From NCBI GenBank assembly GCA_017795025.1, contig CP051243.1:1674001-1738000 (forward strand): DNA of 64,000 bases, read 5' to 3'. The notes below the pieces were generated by a model. It ran no database searches. It was not told the origin of the DNA and saw only the letters and a list, made by a program, of their open reading frames with translations. This document shows, in pieces, positions 55,350 to 64,000 of this stretch (positions within the stretch are counted from its first letter, which is position 1; every line of letters starts with the position of its first letter). This stretch comes from Flavobacteriales bacterium. GTDB lineage: Bacteria; Bacteroidota; Bacteroidia; Flavobacteriales; Schleiferiaceae. The translations under genes were made by a program, and so were the position numbers.

Positions 55350-56282
55350 ATGGCAAAACCTAAGGCACCCTTCGCTAAGCGTTTCTGGATTTACCAAAAG
55401 GAGCGCTTCCCTTTTTTGGCCCATGGAGTAATGATTTCTGCCTTTACCTTTTCGGCGGTATCCTACTCCCGTATTTGTCGCCAAGCCGAGGGCTTCATTG
55501 AGCTGCAGGATTTTTTAATTGGCGTGTTTACCACCGTAAGTCTCTTTTTCTTAGTGCGCATTTTTGATGAATTCAAAGACCGCGAAGACGATGCCAAATA
55601 CCGCAAGTATCTCCCCGTGCCAAGAGGCCTCATAAGCCTTAAAGAACTTCGTAAGGCCGGCCTCATAACCCTCATCCTTCAAATTAGCCTCTTAGCCACC
55701 TTTCAGCCCCAAATGCTTTGGCCTTATTTTTTGGTGATGCTTTACCTCATCTTGATGGGCTTTGAGTTTTTCGTACCTAAATGGCTCAAAAAAAGACATC
55801 TGCTTTACATCACCTCCCATATGTTTATCATCCCGCTTATCGATATCTACGCCAGTGGCCTTGATTGGCGGTTGGAGGGCGCAGAGCCTCATTTGGGCCT
55901 GATTTGGTTCTTTGCCGTTTCCTATATGAATGGCTTAGTATTGGAATTTGGCCGTAAAATTCGTCGGCCCGAAAATGAAGAAGAAGGCGTTATTTCCTAC
56001 ACTTCTCTCTATGGACCAAAAGGTGGGGTTTACCGTTGGATTGGACTGATGTTCTGCACCATGCTTTTGGCTATGGGCGCGTCCTATTATGCCGAGTTCA
56101 AACCTTTTGCCTACTTCATTTTTGCTGGGTTTTTCCTTCTTTGTGCCTTACCCGGTGTGCTGTTTACCCTCCCTAAATTCAACATTAAAGAAAAGACTAT
56201 CGAGTACGCCTCCGCACTTTGGACGGCCTTAATGTATTTGGCTTTAGGAGCCATACCAATGCTTTACCAACTGCTTGCATGA
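55350..56282 (+). CDS. UbiA-superfamily prenyltransferase
   Basis: A 310-residue protein with eight to nine helices. Motif 1 is RIFDEFKDREDD, the DxxxD Mg-diphosphate site of UbiA enzymes, followed by VPRGLISLKEL as in the P-R-G loop. The second Asp motif is weak. It should attach a prenyl chain to an acceptor in the membrane. Starts 4 nt after HMG-CoA reductase and overlaps the next gene by ATGA. The acceptor is unknown. Confidence 0.82.
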   Translation: MAKPKAPFAKRFWIYQKERFPFLAHGVMISAFTFSAVSYSRICRQAEGFIELQDFLIGVFTTVSLFFLVRIFDEFKDREDDAKYRKYLPVPRGLISLKELRKAGLITLILQISLLATFQPQMLWPYFLVMLYLILMGFEFFVPKWLKKRHLLYITSHMFIIPLIDIYASGLDWRLEGAEPHLGLIWFFAVSYMNGLVLEFGRKIRRPENEEEGVISYTSLYGPKGGVYRWIGLMFCTMLLAMGASYYAEFKPFAYFIFAGFFLLCALPGVLFTLPKFNIKEKTIEYASALWTALMYLALGAIPMLYQLLA

Positions 56283-58849
56283 GTTTAATTCTCCATTCAA
56301 AATCAAAAAACCTAAGCAAGGACTCTATTGGTGGAAAGGCATACAATCTCCATCATTTAGAAGAATTAGGCTTTAGGGTACCGCAATGGCTAGTTATCCC
56401 CCAAAGCCAACTTTTAAATCAAGTTCAAAACCTTGATCAGCCGGATGCTAGTCAACTGAAAGATCTAAAAGTAAGTCCAGAACTATTGGAGGCCATCGCT
56501 TCTTTTTTTGGTCCCGATTTCGAAAACGGCAACTATGCGGTACGATCCTCGGCTATCGATGAAGATGGCAAGCAGCATTCCTTTGCCGGTCAGTTTGAAT
56601 CCTACCTGCATGTAAAACCCGCTCAGATAGCTGAAAAAATAATCGCCGTTTGGCGTTCGTCATTTTCGGATCGGGTACAAGAGTATCGTAAGCAAAACAA
56701 GCTCGACAAGCAAGTAGGTATTGCGGTGATTGTGCAAAGGATGGTTAACTCCGAGGTTTCGGGAGTAGCTTTTGGCGCCAATCCCATCAGCGGAAGCTTG
56801 GACAGCAAAGTAATTAACGCAGTATATGGACTAGGAGAGGGTCTCGTTTCGGGGGCGCTTAACGCAGATAATTACACGCTTGAAGGCCGCAAGATTGAAA
56901 AGGACATTTGCCAGAAAACCGAGCAGTTTATCGCCCAGCCTCAATCTGGGGGCATCGAAAAAGTTCCCGTAGCCACTGAATTACAAAACCAAAGTAGTTT
57001 ATCAGATTCAGAGCTTATGGAGCTGGCCGCGATACTCGATCAATTAGCAAGCCATTTGAAAGCCCCGCAGGATATTGAGTTTGCCATTGAAAAAGGAAAA
57101 ATATACCTAACTCAAACCCGGCCGATTACCACCTTAAGCAAGCCCGATGGAGAGTATATTTTATGGGATAATAGCAATATCATTGAGTCCTATCCTGGGA
57201 TTACCACTCCCCTCACCTTCAGCTTCATCCTTAAAATGTACGACCAAGTTTACCGTCAGTTTGTAGGCTTAATGGGCGTTCCCAAAAAACAAATCGAACA
57301 ACATGCCGAAGTTTTCGCCAATACCTTAGGACTGGTTCGAGGACGGGTGTACTACAATCTGTTAAACTGGTATAAAATGCTAGCGATGCTTCCAGGCTAC
57401 TCCATAAACGCCGAAAATATGGAGCGGATGATGGGGGTAAAGGAACGTTTCGACTTGAAGGAAAAATTCACCATGAATAAAGGCCGCGCGCGGTATCGCA
57501 TGGTTTTAATGGTGCTGCAGATGTTGAGCCTACAAGTACAACTTCCTTCGCGACGGAAACGCTTTTTAAAACACCTTAATAAGGTGATATCACATTACAA
57601 GAAGATTGATTTTAAGCAGCTTAGCGCTGATGACATAATCCAACATTACCAAAATTTCGAGCAAGATCTTCTCCTCAAATGGAAGGCACCTTTGATTAAC
57701 GATTTCTTTGCCATGATTTGGTTTGGATTGCTCGAAAAACAAAGTCAGCAACTCTGCCCTCAGGAACCCAATCTTCATAACGACCTTTTATGTGGCAGTC
57801 AAGACATCATTTCGGTGGAGCCGATCCATCGCAGTATGGCCATTGCCCAAATGGTCCATGATGATGCCGCTGCTAAAGAGCTTTTCCTCAAGGAAGAACC
57901 TCGGCAAATATGGCAAAGGCTTCAATCTGGAAATTATCCTAAACTAAAGGCAAAGGTGGAGGAATACCTCAGCAAATTTGGTGATCGCTGTATTGGGGAG
58001 TTGAAGCTCGAAAGCTACTCCTACGCACAAAAACCGGAACTATTTTTAAAACTGATTAAAACCTATGTTCAACAGGGCATTCATTTAAAGAATCAGGAAT
58101 CCGGGATAGAAGATGAAATTCGCAATCGGGCAGAGGAAAAGGTATTTTCTGCCTTAAGCCGTAAACCCTTTAAGCGCTGGTGGTTTAAATTCATCCTAAA
58201 AATGACCCGTGATTTGGTGAGCAATCGGGAAAACTTGCGCTTTGAAAGAACCCGGGGTTTTGGCATGGTACGAACGATGATGAATGCCTTAGGCGAGGTT
58301 TGGAACCGAGAAGGTCTTTTGCCGGAACCACGTGCTATTTTTTATCTGAAATTGGATGAAATTTTAGAACCTAAACCGGAGCGATGGTCGCAGCTTATCC
58401 AAGAACGTCAGGAGGAGTTTGACCGTTACCGAAAACAAGAAATACCCAAGGAACGCTTTTACACTTATGGCTATAATTTTAAAGATGAATACATCTATTC
58501 CCAAGAAAAGTTAGAAGCGGCCCTCGATGATTTAAAAGGAGTTGGCTGCTGTCCGGGAATTGTGGAAGGTCAGGTGCAAGTGGTAATGGACCCCCAAGAG
58601 CTAGATTCTTTAAATGGCAAGATTTTGGTAACCAGCAGCACCGACCCCGGATGGGTAACCCTATTCCCAACTGCTTCAGCAATTGTAGTGGAACGGGGTA
58701 GCTTACTGAGCCATTCAGCTATTGTAAGTCGTGAAATGGGAATACCCTGTATTGTAGGTGTGAGTGGTTTATTGCGAAGCTTAAAAACCGGGGATAAGAT
58801 TAAAATGGACGGCAGTTCGGGAATTATTAAACGCTTAGAAAATGGCTAA
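56279..58849 (+). CDS. Rifampin-phosphotransferase-type dikinase (PEP synthase-like)
   Basis: An 856-residue protein. The ATP-binding domain covers about 1-310 (IGGKAYNLHHLEELGF, YAVRSSAIDEDG, TQTRPIT). A long middle domain (about 315-755) has no match I know. The swivelling phospho-His domain ends the protein (GSLLSHSAIVSREMGIPCIVG, His812). The PEP-binding barrel of true PEP synthase is absent, so the order matches Rph: ATP gives its beta phosphate to a small acceptor bound by the middle domain. ATGA coupling fixes the start at 56279 over an in-frame start 20 codons earlier. Confidence 0.85.
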   Translation: MSLILHSKSKNLSKDSIGGKAYNLHHLEELGFRVPQWLVIPQSQLLNQVQNLDQPDASQLKDLKVSPELLEAIASFFGPDFENGNYAVRSSAIDEDGKQHSFAGQFESYLHVKPAQIAEKIIAVWRSSFSDRVQEYRKQNKLDKQVGIAVIVQRMVNSEVSGVAFGANPISGSLDSKVINAVYGLGEGLVSGALNADNYTLEGRKIEKDICQKTEQFIAQPQSGGIEKVPVATELQNQSSLSDSELMELAAILDQLASHLKAPQDIEFAIEKGKIYLTQTRPITTLSKPDGEYILWDNSNIIESYPGITTPLTFSFILKMYDQVYRQFVGLMGVPKKQIEQHAEVFANTLGLVRGRVYYNLLNWYKMLAMLPGYSINAENMERMMGVKERFDLKEKFTMNKGRARYRMVLMVLQMLSLQVQLPSRRKRFLKHLNKVISHYKKIDFKQLSADDIIQHYQNFEQDLLLKWKAPLINDFFAMIWFGLLEKQSQQLCPQEPNLHNDLLCGSQDIISVEPIHRSMAIAQMVHDDAAAKELFLKEEPRQIWQRLQSGNYPKLKAKVEEYLSKFGDRCIGELKLESYSYAQKPELFLKLIKTYVQQGIHLKNQESGIEDEIRNRAEEKVFSALSRKPFKRWWFKFILKMTRDLVSNRENLRFERTRGFGMVRTMMNALGEVWNREGLLPEPRAIFYLKLDEILEPKPERWSQLIQERQEEFDRYRKQEIPKERFYTYGYNFKDEYIYSQEKLEAALDDLKGVGCCPGIVEGQVQVVMDPQELDSLNGKILVTSSTDPGWVTLFPTASAIVVERGSLLSHSAIVSREMGIPCIVGVSGLLRSLKTGDKIKMDGSSGIIKRLENG

Positions 58850-59930
58850 GGCCCTTGATAATGTGCGGCACGATTACCTCCGCTATGCCAATTGCTGGGA
58901 AGACGCAGATGTACTCCTCCAAGCCCTTGAGGTGCAGAAAGGCGATCGGGTACTTTCGATTGCCTCGGCAGGCGACAACAGCTTATCCATGCTTTGCAGT
59001 GACCCTCAATTGGTAGTCGCAGTAGATATCAATCCCGCGCAACTCCATTTAGTGCACTTAAAAATCGCCAGCTTCAAAGCTTTGAATTATGAGGAGATGC
59101 TGGCCTTCTTGGGATTTAAAAAATCCAGCAGGCGACTGGAAATCTTCCAAAAATTAAAAGTGGAACTCCCCTTGGAATGCGCTAGGTATTGGGAAGATCG
59201 TCAAGAAAGCCTGCAAGCGGGAATCATTTACCAGGGGAAGTTTGAACGTTACTTTAAAATATTTCGCACTAAAATTCTTCCTTTCATTCATTCGAAAGCT
59301 AAAATCCAAACCTTATTTAAAACTAAGTCGGCCCAAGAACAACAGGAGTTTTGTGAGCGCACATGGTTTAAGTGGTCCTGGGTATTTTTATTCAAGCTTT
59401 TCTTCAGTCGACCGGTAATGGGTGCTTTAGGTCGGGATCCGAAATTTTTAAATGAAGTGGAGGTGCGCGTTTCCGAATTTATACTTTCTAAAGCCAAGCG
59501 CCACTTAAGTTCTGTGCATTGTCAAACCAACTACTTCCTACAGTTTATCCTTTTAGGCCATTTTCAATCGCAAGTCCCCCATTATGCGCGTCCCGAAAAC
59601 TTTGAATTGATTAAATCGCGCCTCGATCGCTTGCAGGTATTCCAAGGCTTAGCAGAAGATGCTTTTCAGAAATACCCGGATTTCAATAAATTCAATTTGA
59701 GCAATATCTTCGAATACATGAATCCGGGTTTATTTCGAGAGGTAAGCGAAAGTATGGTGGAGCATTGTCAGCCCCCCGCTCGCTTTGCCTATTGGAATTT
59801 AATGGTGCCTCGAAAAATGCATGAAGTGCATCAAAACTTGGAAGCAGATCCCGATTATGGTAAAGGCCTCGCCGAAGACTGCGGCTTCTTTTACCTCGAT
59901 TTCAATTTAAGTCACTGCCATGGAAAATAG
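58842..59930 (+). CDS. BtaA-like (DUF3419) SAM:3-amino-3-carboxypropyl transferase
   Basis: A 362-residue protein. YANCWEDADVLLQALEV and DRVLSIASAGDNSLSML with VDINPAQ match the SAM region of BtaA, which attaches the 3-amino-3-carboxypropyl group of SAM to diacylglycerol to make the homoserine headgroup of betaine lipids. The helical C-terminal part (about 150-350) is present. BtaB, the N-methylase, is not in the window. Overlaps the dikinase by 8 nt and the next gene by 11 nt. Confidence 0.82.
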   Translation: MAKALDNVRHDYLRYANCWEDADVLLQALEVQKGDRVLSIASAGDNSLSMLCSDPQLVVAVDINPAQLHLVHLKIASFKALNYEEMLAFLGFKKSSRRLEIFQKLKVELPLECARYWEDRQESLQAGIIYQGKFERYFKIFRTKILPFIHSKAKIQTLFKTKSAQEQQEFCERTWFKWSWVFLFKLFFSRPVMGALGRDPKFLNEVEVRVSEFILSKAKRHLSSVHCQTNYFLQFILLGHFQSQVPHYARPENFELIKSRLDRLQVFQGLAEDAFQKYPDFNKFNLSNIFEYMNPGLFREVSESMVEHCQPPARFAYWNLMVPRKMHEVHQNLEADPDYGKGLAEDCGFFYLDFNLSHCHGK

Positions 59931-60600
59931 CCTTTGGGGAACGCTGGCCTTGGCCTTTGCTTATTTAAGCCTTTTTGCCAGCGCCGAATACTTGCACCTT
60001 CGTCGGCATTTTAAAGCTGAGGTCACCCGCAAGTACGTGCATGTGATTACCGGCATTTTCGCCTTGGGCTTTCCCTTTTTAATTGCTAATCACTGGCTGG
60101 TTTTAGGACTCTGTGCTAGCTTTTTCCTCATCCTTATTATTACGCTTAAAAGTCCTTATTTACGGTCCATTCACGGCGTAAGTCGAAAAACCAGTGGCAG
60201 TCTGCTCTACCCCATCATTGTATACTCTTGCTACTTGGCCTTCGAGTATTTTGACTCTCTAGTATTCTACTACACACCCATTTTAATTTTAGCCATCAGC
60301 GACCCAATAGCCGCCTTGATCGGGAAAACTTGGCCCAAAGGCAAGTATCATAGTTTTGGAATGCCTAAAACCCTCAGTGGCAGTCTAGGCTTTTTTATCA
60401 GCAGTTTGATCATCAGCTTCCTACTTTTATATGGAATCGAGGCCCTGCCACTTACAGAAACCCTAATTCTTTCCTTAACCTTAGGCCTTACTTGCACTTT
60501 AGCCGAGGCCTTTAGTCATCATGGCTATGATAATATTACCATCCCTTACAGCGGATTAATTATTCTGGCGATAGGCGCTCATTATTTCCATTTATTTTGA
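59920..60600 (+). CDS. Dolichol/phytol-kinase-like CTP-dependent membrane enzyme
   Basis: A 226-residue protein with six to seven helices. TRKYVHVITG, ISDPIAALIGK and PKTLSGSLGFF are the motifs of the dolichol kinase/phytol kinase/CDP-diglyceride synthase superfamily. It would phosphorylate a prenol with CTP, or make a CDP-lipid. It shares 11 nt with the BtaA-like gene and 4 nt with the next gene. Confidence 0.8.
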   Translation: MENSLWGTLALAFAYLSLFASAEYLHLRRHFKAEVTRKYVHVITGIFALGFPFLIANHWLVLGLCASFFLILIITLKSPYLRSIHGVSRKTSGSLLYPIIVYSCYLAFEYFDSLVFYYTPILILAISDPIAALIGKTWPKGKYHSFGMPKTLSGSLGFFISSLIISFLLLYGIEALPLTETLILSLTLGLTCTLAEAFSHHGYDNITIPYSGLIILAIGAHYFHLF

Positions 60601-61622
60601 GGAAACTTGAAGTACATAGCATTTCGCAAACCCCCGCTTTGGAAGAAGCCTTTAATGAGCTGAGCCAAATGCTGTACCCGAAAGATAGTCCTCGACATCA
60701 AATAGGTTTCGACCCAGTCGATCAGCATTTAAAAGATCGCTATCTAGTGGTAGATGCGTCGGATCCGGCCCGGAAGCCCCTTGGCCGGTATGCCCTTTAC
60801 GAAAACCCCAAATTGGAATACAAGGCTCAAAAGGCGGCTAGTTTGGGTAGTTATGAGTGCATCAATGACCCCGAAGTTAGCACCGTCTTGCTCGATCAGG
60901 CCAAACGTACAGCAAGGGAGGCCGGTTGCCACTATCTCATTGGCCCCATGGAAGGCTCCACCTGGAACAATTATCGTTTTAATTTAAACCCCGACTTAGC
61001 CCCATTTTTTTTAGAGGCCAAGCATCTGCCCTACTATCCTCAACAGTTTCAAGACTATGGTTTCCAGGTTGCAGCCAGGTATTTTTCGAGTATCGTTGAG
61101 GATATCAAGCTTGACGCCCAAAGAATGCAAGATTTGGAAAAATACTTTGCCGCTAAGGGATTAAAGGTTCGCCCTTTGGATATAAATCGTTTGGAAAGCG
61201 AGCTTCAGCAATTGGCAGAATTATGCTTGAGGGGATTTGAAGCTAATTTTTTATACACGCCCATCACCGCGGAACAGTTCGTCAAAAAGTACCTCGGCTA
61301 TAAACATTTTATGGATCCGAACCTGATTCAGATTATGGAAGATGCCTCCGGAAAAATGCGGGCCTTTATTTTCTGTGTAAAAGATTACCTCGACCCCAAG
61401 GGGGAAAGCCTTATCATTAAAACCTTGGTACGCGACACGAACTACTCCTTTAGTGGAATTGGGCGCTATCTAAATCTTAAAGCTCATCAAATAGCGCTTG
61501 ACCAGGGTTATAAAAAAGTGATTCACGCCTTGATGTTTGCCGATAATATATCCTTAAGCACCTCGAAAAAGAATGGGGGGCGCCCTTTTAAGGAGTATCA
61601 TCTTTACGCCCTGGCGCTATGA
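60597..61622 (+). CDS. GNAT-like acyltransferase
   Basis: A 341-residue protein of the GNAT/N-acyltransferase superfamily by pattern: an N-terminal sub-domain and a C-terminal acyl-CoA-binding part (SLIIKTLVRDTNYSFSGIGRYLN, HALMFADNISLSTSKKNGGRPFKEYHLYAL). Start codon TTG overlaps the previous stop (TTGA); no ATG is nearer than residue 24. It could acylate an amine, for example that of the BtaA product. Function not proven. Confidence 0.7.
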   Translation: MRKLEVHSISQTPALEEAFNELSQMLYPKDSPRHQIGFDPVDQHLKDRYLVVDASDPARKPLGRYALYENPKLEYKAQKAASLGSYECINDPEVSTVLLDQAKRTAREAGCHYLIGPMEGSTWNNYRFNLNPDLAPFFLEAKHLPYYPQQFQDYGFQVAARYFSSIVEDIKLDAQRMQDLEKYFAAKGLKVRPLDINRLESELQQLAELCLRGFEANFLYTPITAEQFVKKYLGYKHFMDPNLIQIMEDASGKMRAFIFCVKDYLDPKGESLIIKTLVRDTNYSFSGIGRYLNLKAHQIALDQGYKKVIHALMFADNISLSTSKKNGGRPFKEYHLYALAL

Positions 61623-63130
61623 ATATTACGCAGCTCTTTTTTGAAGCGGCCCAAAAGTATCCTCAAAAAAAGGCCATCATTGAATCCGGGTCCGACATTA
61701 GCTTTGAAGATCTCGCCAGCCAAGTAAAGCGAACCGCCGCCTATTTTAAAAGCAAGGGCTTAAAGCAGGGGGATCGCGTTTTGGTATTTATCCCCATGAG
61801 CATAGATCTTTACCGTATTGTGCTCGCCTTGTTTTACATAGGAGCCACAGCGGTTTTCATGGATCAGTGGGCTAGCTGGAAGCGCTTAAAAATCGCCTGT
61901 CGTTTGGCCGATTGCCGGGGGTTTATAGGCACGCCCAAAAGCAGAATCCTTGGACTTTTTATTGCCGACATTAGGCGGATACCCCTTAAACTAAAGCCTC
62001 GCAAGCTGGCTGAAGCCTTAAGCGAGCAACAAAAAGTGAATTCCGAACATCCTGCACTCATCACCTTTACCACCGGCAGTACCGGCATCCCCAAGGCTGC
62101 CATTCGGAGTCATGGTATTCTTAAGCATCAATTTGAGGTGCTCATCGATGAAGTTGAAATTAATGCCGAGGCGGTAGATATGCCAGTTTTACCGATTGTG
62201 CTCTTCCTAAACCTAGGCGTGGGCAGCACTTCGGTTATCGCCAATTTCAATCCGCGTAAAGTCGAGAGCCTAAAACCGGATATAATTTGGCAGCAAGTGC
62301 AAGAGCATCAGGTGAATCGCATAACCGCCTCTCCCTATTTTGTAAAAACGCTGGCCTTGCATCTTAAAAACCATAAAGCGGAGCTTGGAAGTCTGCAAAA
62401 AATCGTAACGGGTGGAGCTCCCGTTTTTCCGGCCGAGGCTCAAATTTATACTTCCGCCTTTCCGGAGACAGATATCCAAATCGTTTACGGCTCAACAGAG
62501 GCCGAACCTATTAGTTCCATAAAGGCTCATGAACTGGTAAACCATCACTTTGAACTGAATCCCGGCTTGGCGGTAGGAGCATTATACGAAGGCCTGGAGC
62601 TTCGGATTATCAAGTTAGAAAAACCGCAGAGCAACAAACTTAGTCAAGAAGAATTTGCAGCTCTTAGCTTAACTGATGGTGATTTAGGCGAAATCGTGGT
62701 GAGCGGTAAGCACGTTGTTGAAGCCTACTTTAGGAATGAGCAGGCCTTTCAGGAAAATAAGATTGTGGTCGATGGTAAGATCTGGCATCGAACCGGCGAT
62801 AGCGGGATTATGAGAAACGGTAAACTCTTTTTAACCGGACGTTGCCAAGAATTAATTTCGGTGGAGGGCCGTTACCTTTCAGGCTTCATTATTGAAAATC
62901 AATTGCAGCAGATACCTGGTATAAGGATGGGAACCCTTTTAAAACTAGAGACTAAGAACTTTCTCATTGTGGAAACCGAACTAAGCTTAGCCGACCTCAA
63001 AGATCAACTTCCCTCCTTGCCCTATGATCAGTTGCTTCGTTTGAAAAACTTTCCCCGCGATCCTCGGCATAATTCCAAAATCGATTATGGAGCGCTAAAG
63101 GATCAAATTCGATTACTAAAAAAGCCCTAA
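61619..63130 (+). CDS. AMP-forming acyl ligase
   Basis: A 503-residue ANL-superfamily adenylating enzyme. P-loop TFTTGSTGIPKAA, YGSTEAEP (A5) and HRTGDSG with GRCQELIS (A7-A8) are present; the final Lys region is NSKIDYGALK. It activates a fatty or other carboxylic acid, perhaps supplying the GNAT enzyme. Coupled to it by ATGA. Resembles the OleC-type ligases in general form, without specific support. Confidence 0.85.
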   Translation: MNITQLFFEAAQKYPQKKAIIESGSDISFEDLASQVKRTAAYFKSKGLKQGDRVLVFIPMSIDLYRIVLALFYIGATAVFMDQWASWKRLKIACRLADCRGFIGTPKSRILGLFIADIRRIPLKLKPRKLAEALSEQQKVNSEHPALITFTTGSTGIPKAAIRSHGILKHQFEVLIDEVEINAEAVDMPVLPIVLFLNLGVGSTSVIANFNPRKVESLKPDIIWQQVQEHQVNRITASPYFVKTLALHLKNHKAELGSLQKIVTGGAPVFPAEAQIYTSAFPETDIQIVYGSTEAEPISSIKAHELVNHHFELNPGLAVGALYEGLELRIIKLEKPQSNKLSQEEFAALSLTDGDLGEIVVSGKHVVEAYFRNEQAFQENKIVVDGKIWHRTGDSGIMRNGKLFLTGRCQELISVEGRYLSGFIIENQLQQIPGIRMGTLLKLETKNFLIVETELSLADLKDQLPSLPYDQLLRLKNFPRDPRHNSKIDYGALKDQIRLLKKP

Positions 63131-63155
63131 TCCTATTTTCATAGAACTAGGGCTT
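63115..63155 (-). terminator. Terminator of the slipin gene, inside the ligase 3' end
   Basis: On the minus strand AAGCCCTA pairs with TAGGGCTT (8 bp, 18-nt loop), followed by TTTTAG. The T-run and stem overlap the ligase stop codon. No separate plus-strand T-run is seen, so how the lipid operon ends is unclear. Confidence 0.7.
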
Positions 63156-63159
63156 AGGG

Positions 63160-64000
63160 CTAAGCAGAGGAGAAAATTTCGCGAAGTTTCGCACCGAGGT
63201 CGCCCCCGTTAATCGTAATCTCTCCTACTTTGTCAACTACCTTTTCTAGGTATTCCATTTCCTTCAGCTTCCAAAGCATAGGATTGTTTTCCATCAATTT
63301 GGCAGTATTCATCAAGCTTCGGGTTGAGCTGGTTTCCTCTCGACGCATAATCGAGTTGGCTTCCGCTCTTTTTTCGGCTACCAAAACTTGATTCATGATC
63401 TCTCGCATTTCACCAGGCAGAATGATATCGCGAATACCTACTTCCATCAATTCAATACCCAACTCTCGCATTTTAGGTGCTACCGCTGCAGAAATCTCGG
63501 CCGCTAAGCGCAACTTGCTTTTTAGCAATTCGTCGAGACTTAATTCGGCAACGAAGGCCCGCAAGGCCAAGGCTAAAAGATGGTAGGCTTGCTTTTGGTA
63601 GTTTACATTTTCCAAAAGGGCCTTTTCAACATCTACCACCTTCCATTCGGCCAAAAGGTTCATCCGCAAGGCAGCCTTATCGGCACTTAAAAGCTCTTGA
63701 CCGCTTAGCTCCATACTTTGACGCTTTAAATCGGCCTTAAGGAGCTTCATACTATTTTGGTTATTCCAGTAGAAGTATTCACCTGGACCAAGTGCCTTCA
63801 ACAGCTTATTATCCATTAACAGCAATCCAGCCTCAGCTTCTTCCACCTTAAACACTCTTAGGTAACCCGCCGCTGCTAAGCTTGCCCGGTAATCGGGCTT
63901 TAGATTAGCGGGAGGCTCCAAGTCATTAAGGTTAAAAACCAGTATTTCGGTCGCGAAGCGTCCTTTCCAGTAGGCGGTGAAACCAGGCAAAATTTGCTCT
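63160..64000 (-). CDS. Slipin/SPFH-domain protein (N-terminus outside the window)
   Basis: At least 280 residues of an SPFH (stomatin/prohibitin) protein. The readable part begins EQILPGFTAYWKGRF at the window edge and continues upstream. The band-7 signature GIELMEVGIRDIILPGEMREIM is clear, with a long helical segment LVAEKRAEANSIMRREE that likely oligomerises, and a C-terminal tail. Slipins form membrane microdomain scaffolds. It faces the lipid cluster but is on the opposite strand. Confidence 0.82.
   Translation of the reverse strand, partial: EQILPGFTAYWKGRFATEILVFNLNDLEPPANLKPDYRASLAAAGYLRVFKVEEAEAGLLLMDNKLLKALGPGEYFYWNNQNSMKLLKADLKRQSMELSGQELLSADKAALRMNLLAEWKVVDVEKALLENVNYQKQAYHLLALALRAFVAELSLDELLKSKLRLAAEISAAVAPKMRELGIELMEVGIRDIILPGEMREIMNQVLVAEKRAEANSIMRREETSSTRSLMNTAKLMENNPMLWKLKEMEYLEKVVDKVGEITINGGDLGAKLREIFSSA

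Overview
The window reads as chromosome of a marine-type Bacteroidota, most likely order Flavobacteriales. The evidence is a PorT type IX secretion gene beside ubiE, a type IX sorting tail on a GH16 enzyme, a lipidated BamA/TamA paralog (TamL type), a short sigma-70, repeated TAnnTTTG -7 boxes close to start codons, almost no Shine-Dalgarno sequences, and a tmRNA tag GENNFALAA. Coding density is very high, with many 1-11 nt gene overlaps. No phage, transposase, CRISPR or rRNA was seen.

Layout. 1-2.3 kb (minus strand): translation block in the order tRNA-Thr, tRNA-Tyr, tRNA-Gly, tRNA-Thr, tuf, tRNA-Trp, secE, nusG (nusG runs off the left edge). 2.3-6.1 kb (minus): hpf, xerC, rpsU, an acyl-CoA dehydrogenase and a helix-hairpin-helix protein. 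6.2-18.3 kb (plus): amino-acid symporter, ABC exporter, DivIC/FtsB-like protein, a large BNR-repeat exported protein, then a methylmalonyl-CoA mutase operon (mutA, mutB, ybaB, meaB). 18.4-31.9 kb: mixed envelope and housekeeping genes (aminotransferase, DUF4254 plus GT9, ubiE, porT, FAD oxidoreductase, cupin, CorA, c-type cytochrome, EamA, TrmH). 31.9-41.3 kb (plus): tamL, fbaB, accD, rpsO, pnp, sigma factor, lipoprotein, rpe, several separated by clear intrinsic terminators. 41.3-44.4 kb (minus): a two-gene N-acyl amino-acid lipid module (glsB/olsB-like and glsA/olsA-like) and a saccharopine/alanine dehydrogenase-like enzyme. 44.4-45.2 kb: ssrA (tmRNA) followed by two 140-bp direct repeats. 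45.2-50.8 kb: barrel-like protein, lipoate ligase, GH16 glucanase, response regulator and PAS histidine kinase. 50.9-53.9 kb (minus): arsenic operon arsR-arsM-arsC-ACR3 with a palindromic operator.

53.99-63.13 kb (plus) is the most interesting part. It holds seven tightly coupled genes: HMG-CoA reductase, UbiA-like prenyltransferase, a rifampin-phosphotransferase-type dikinase, a BtaA-like aminocarboxypropyl transferase, a dolichol/phytol-kinase-like enzyme, a GNAT-like protein and an acyl-AMP ligase. The set reads as an undescribed pathway for an isoprenoid-containing amino lipid; this is inference from gene content only. A slipin-family gene, cut by the right edge, faces it.

All calls come from reading the sequence and the translated proteins by eye. 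No database search was run. Start sites were chosen by signal peptides, ATGA-type overlaps and position relative to -7 boxes.
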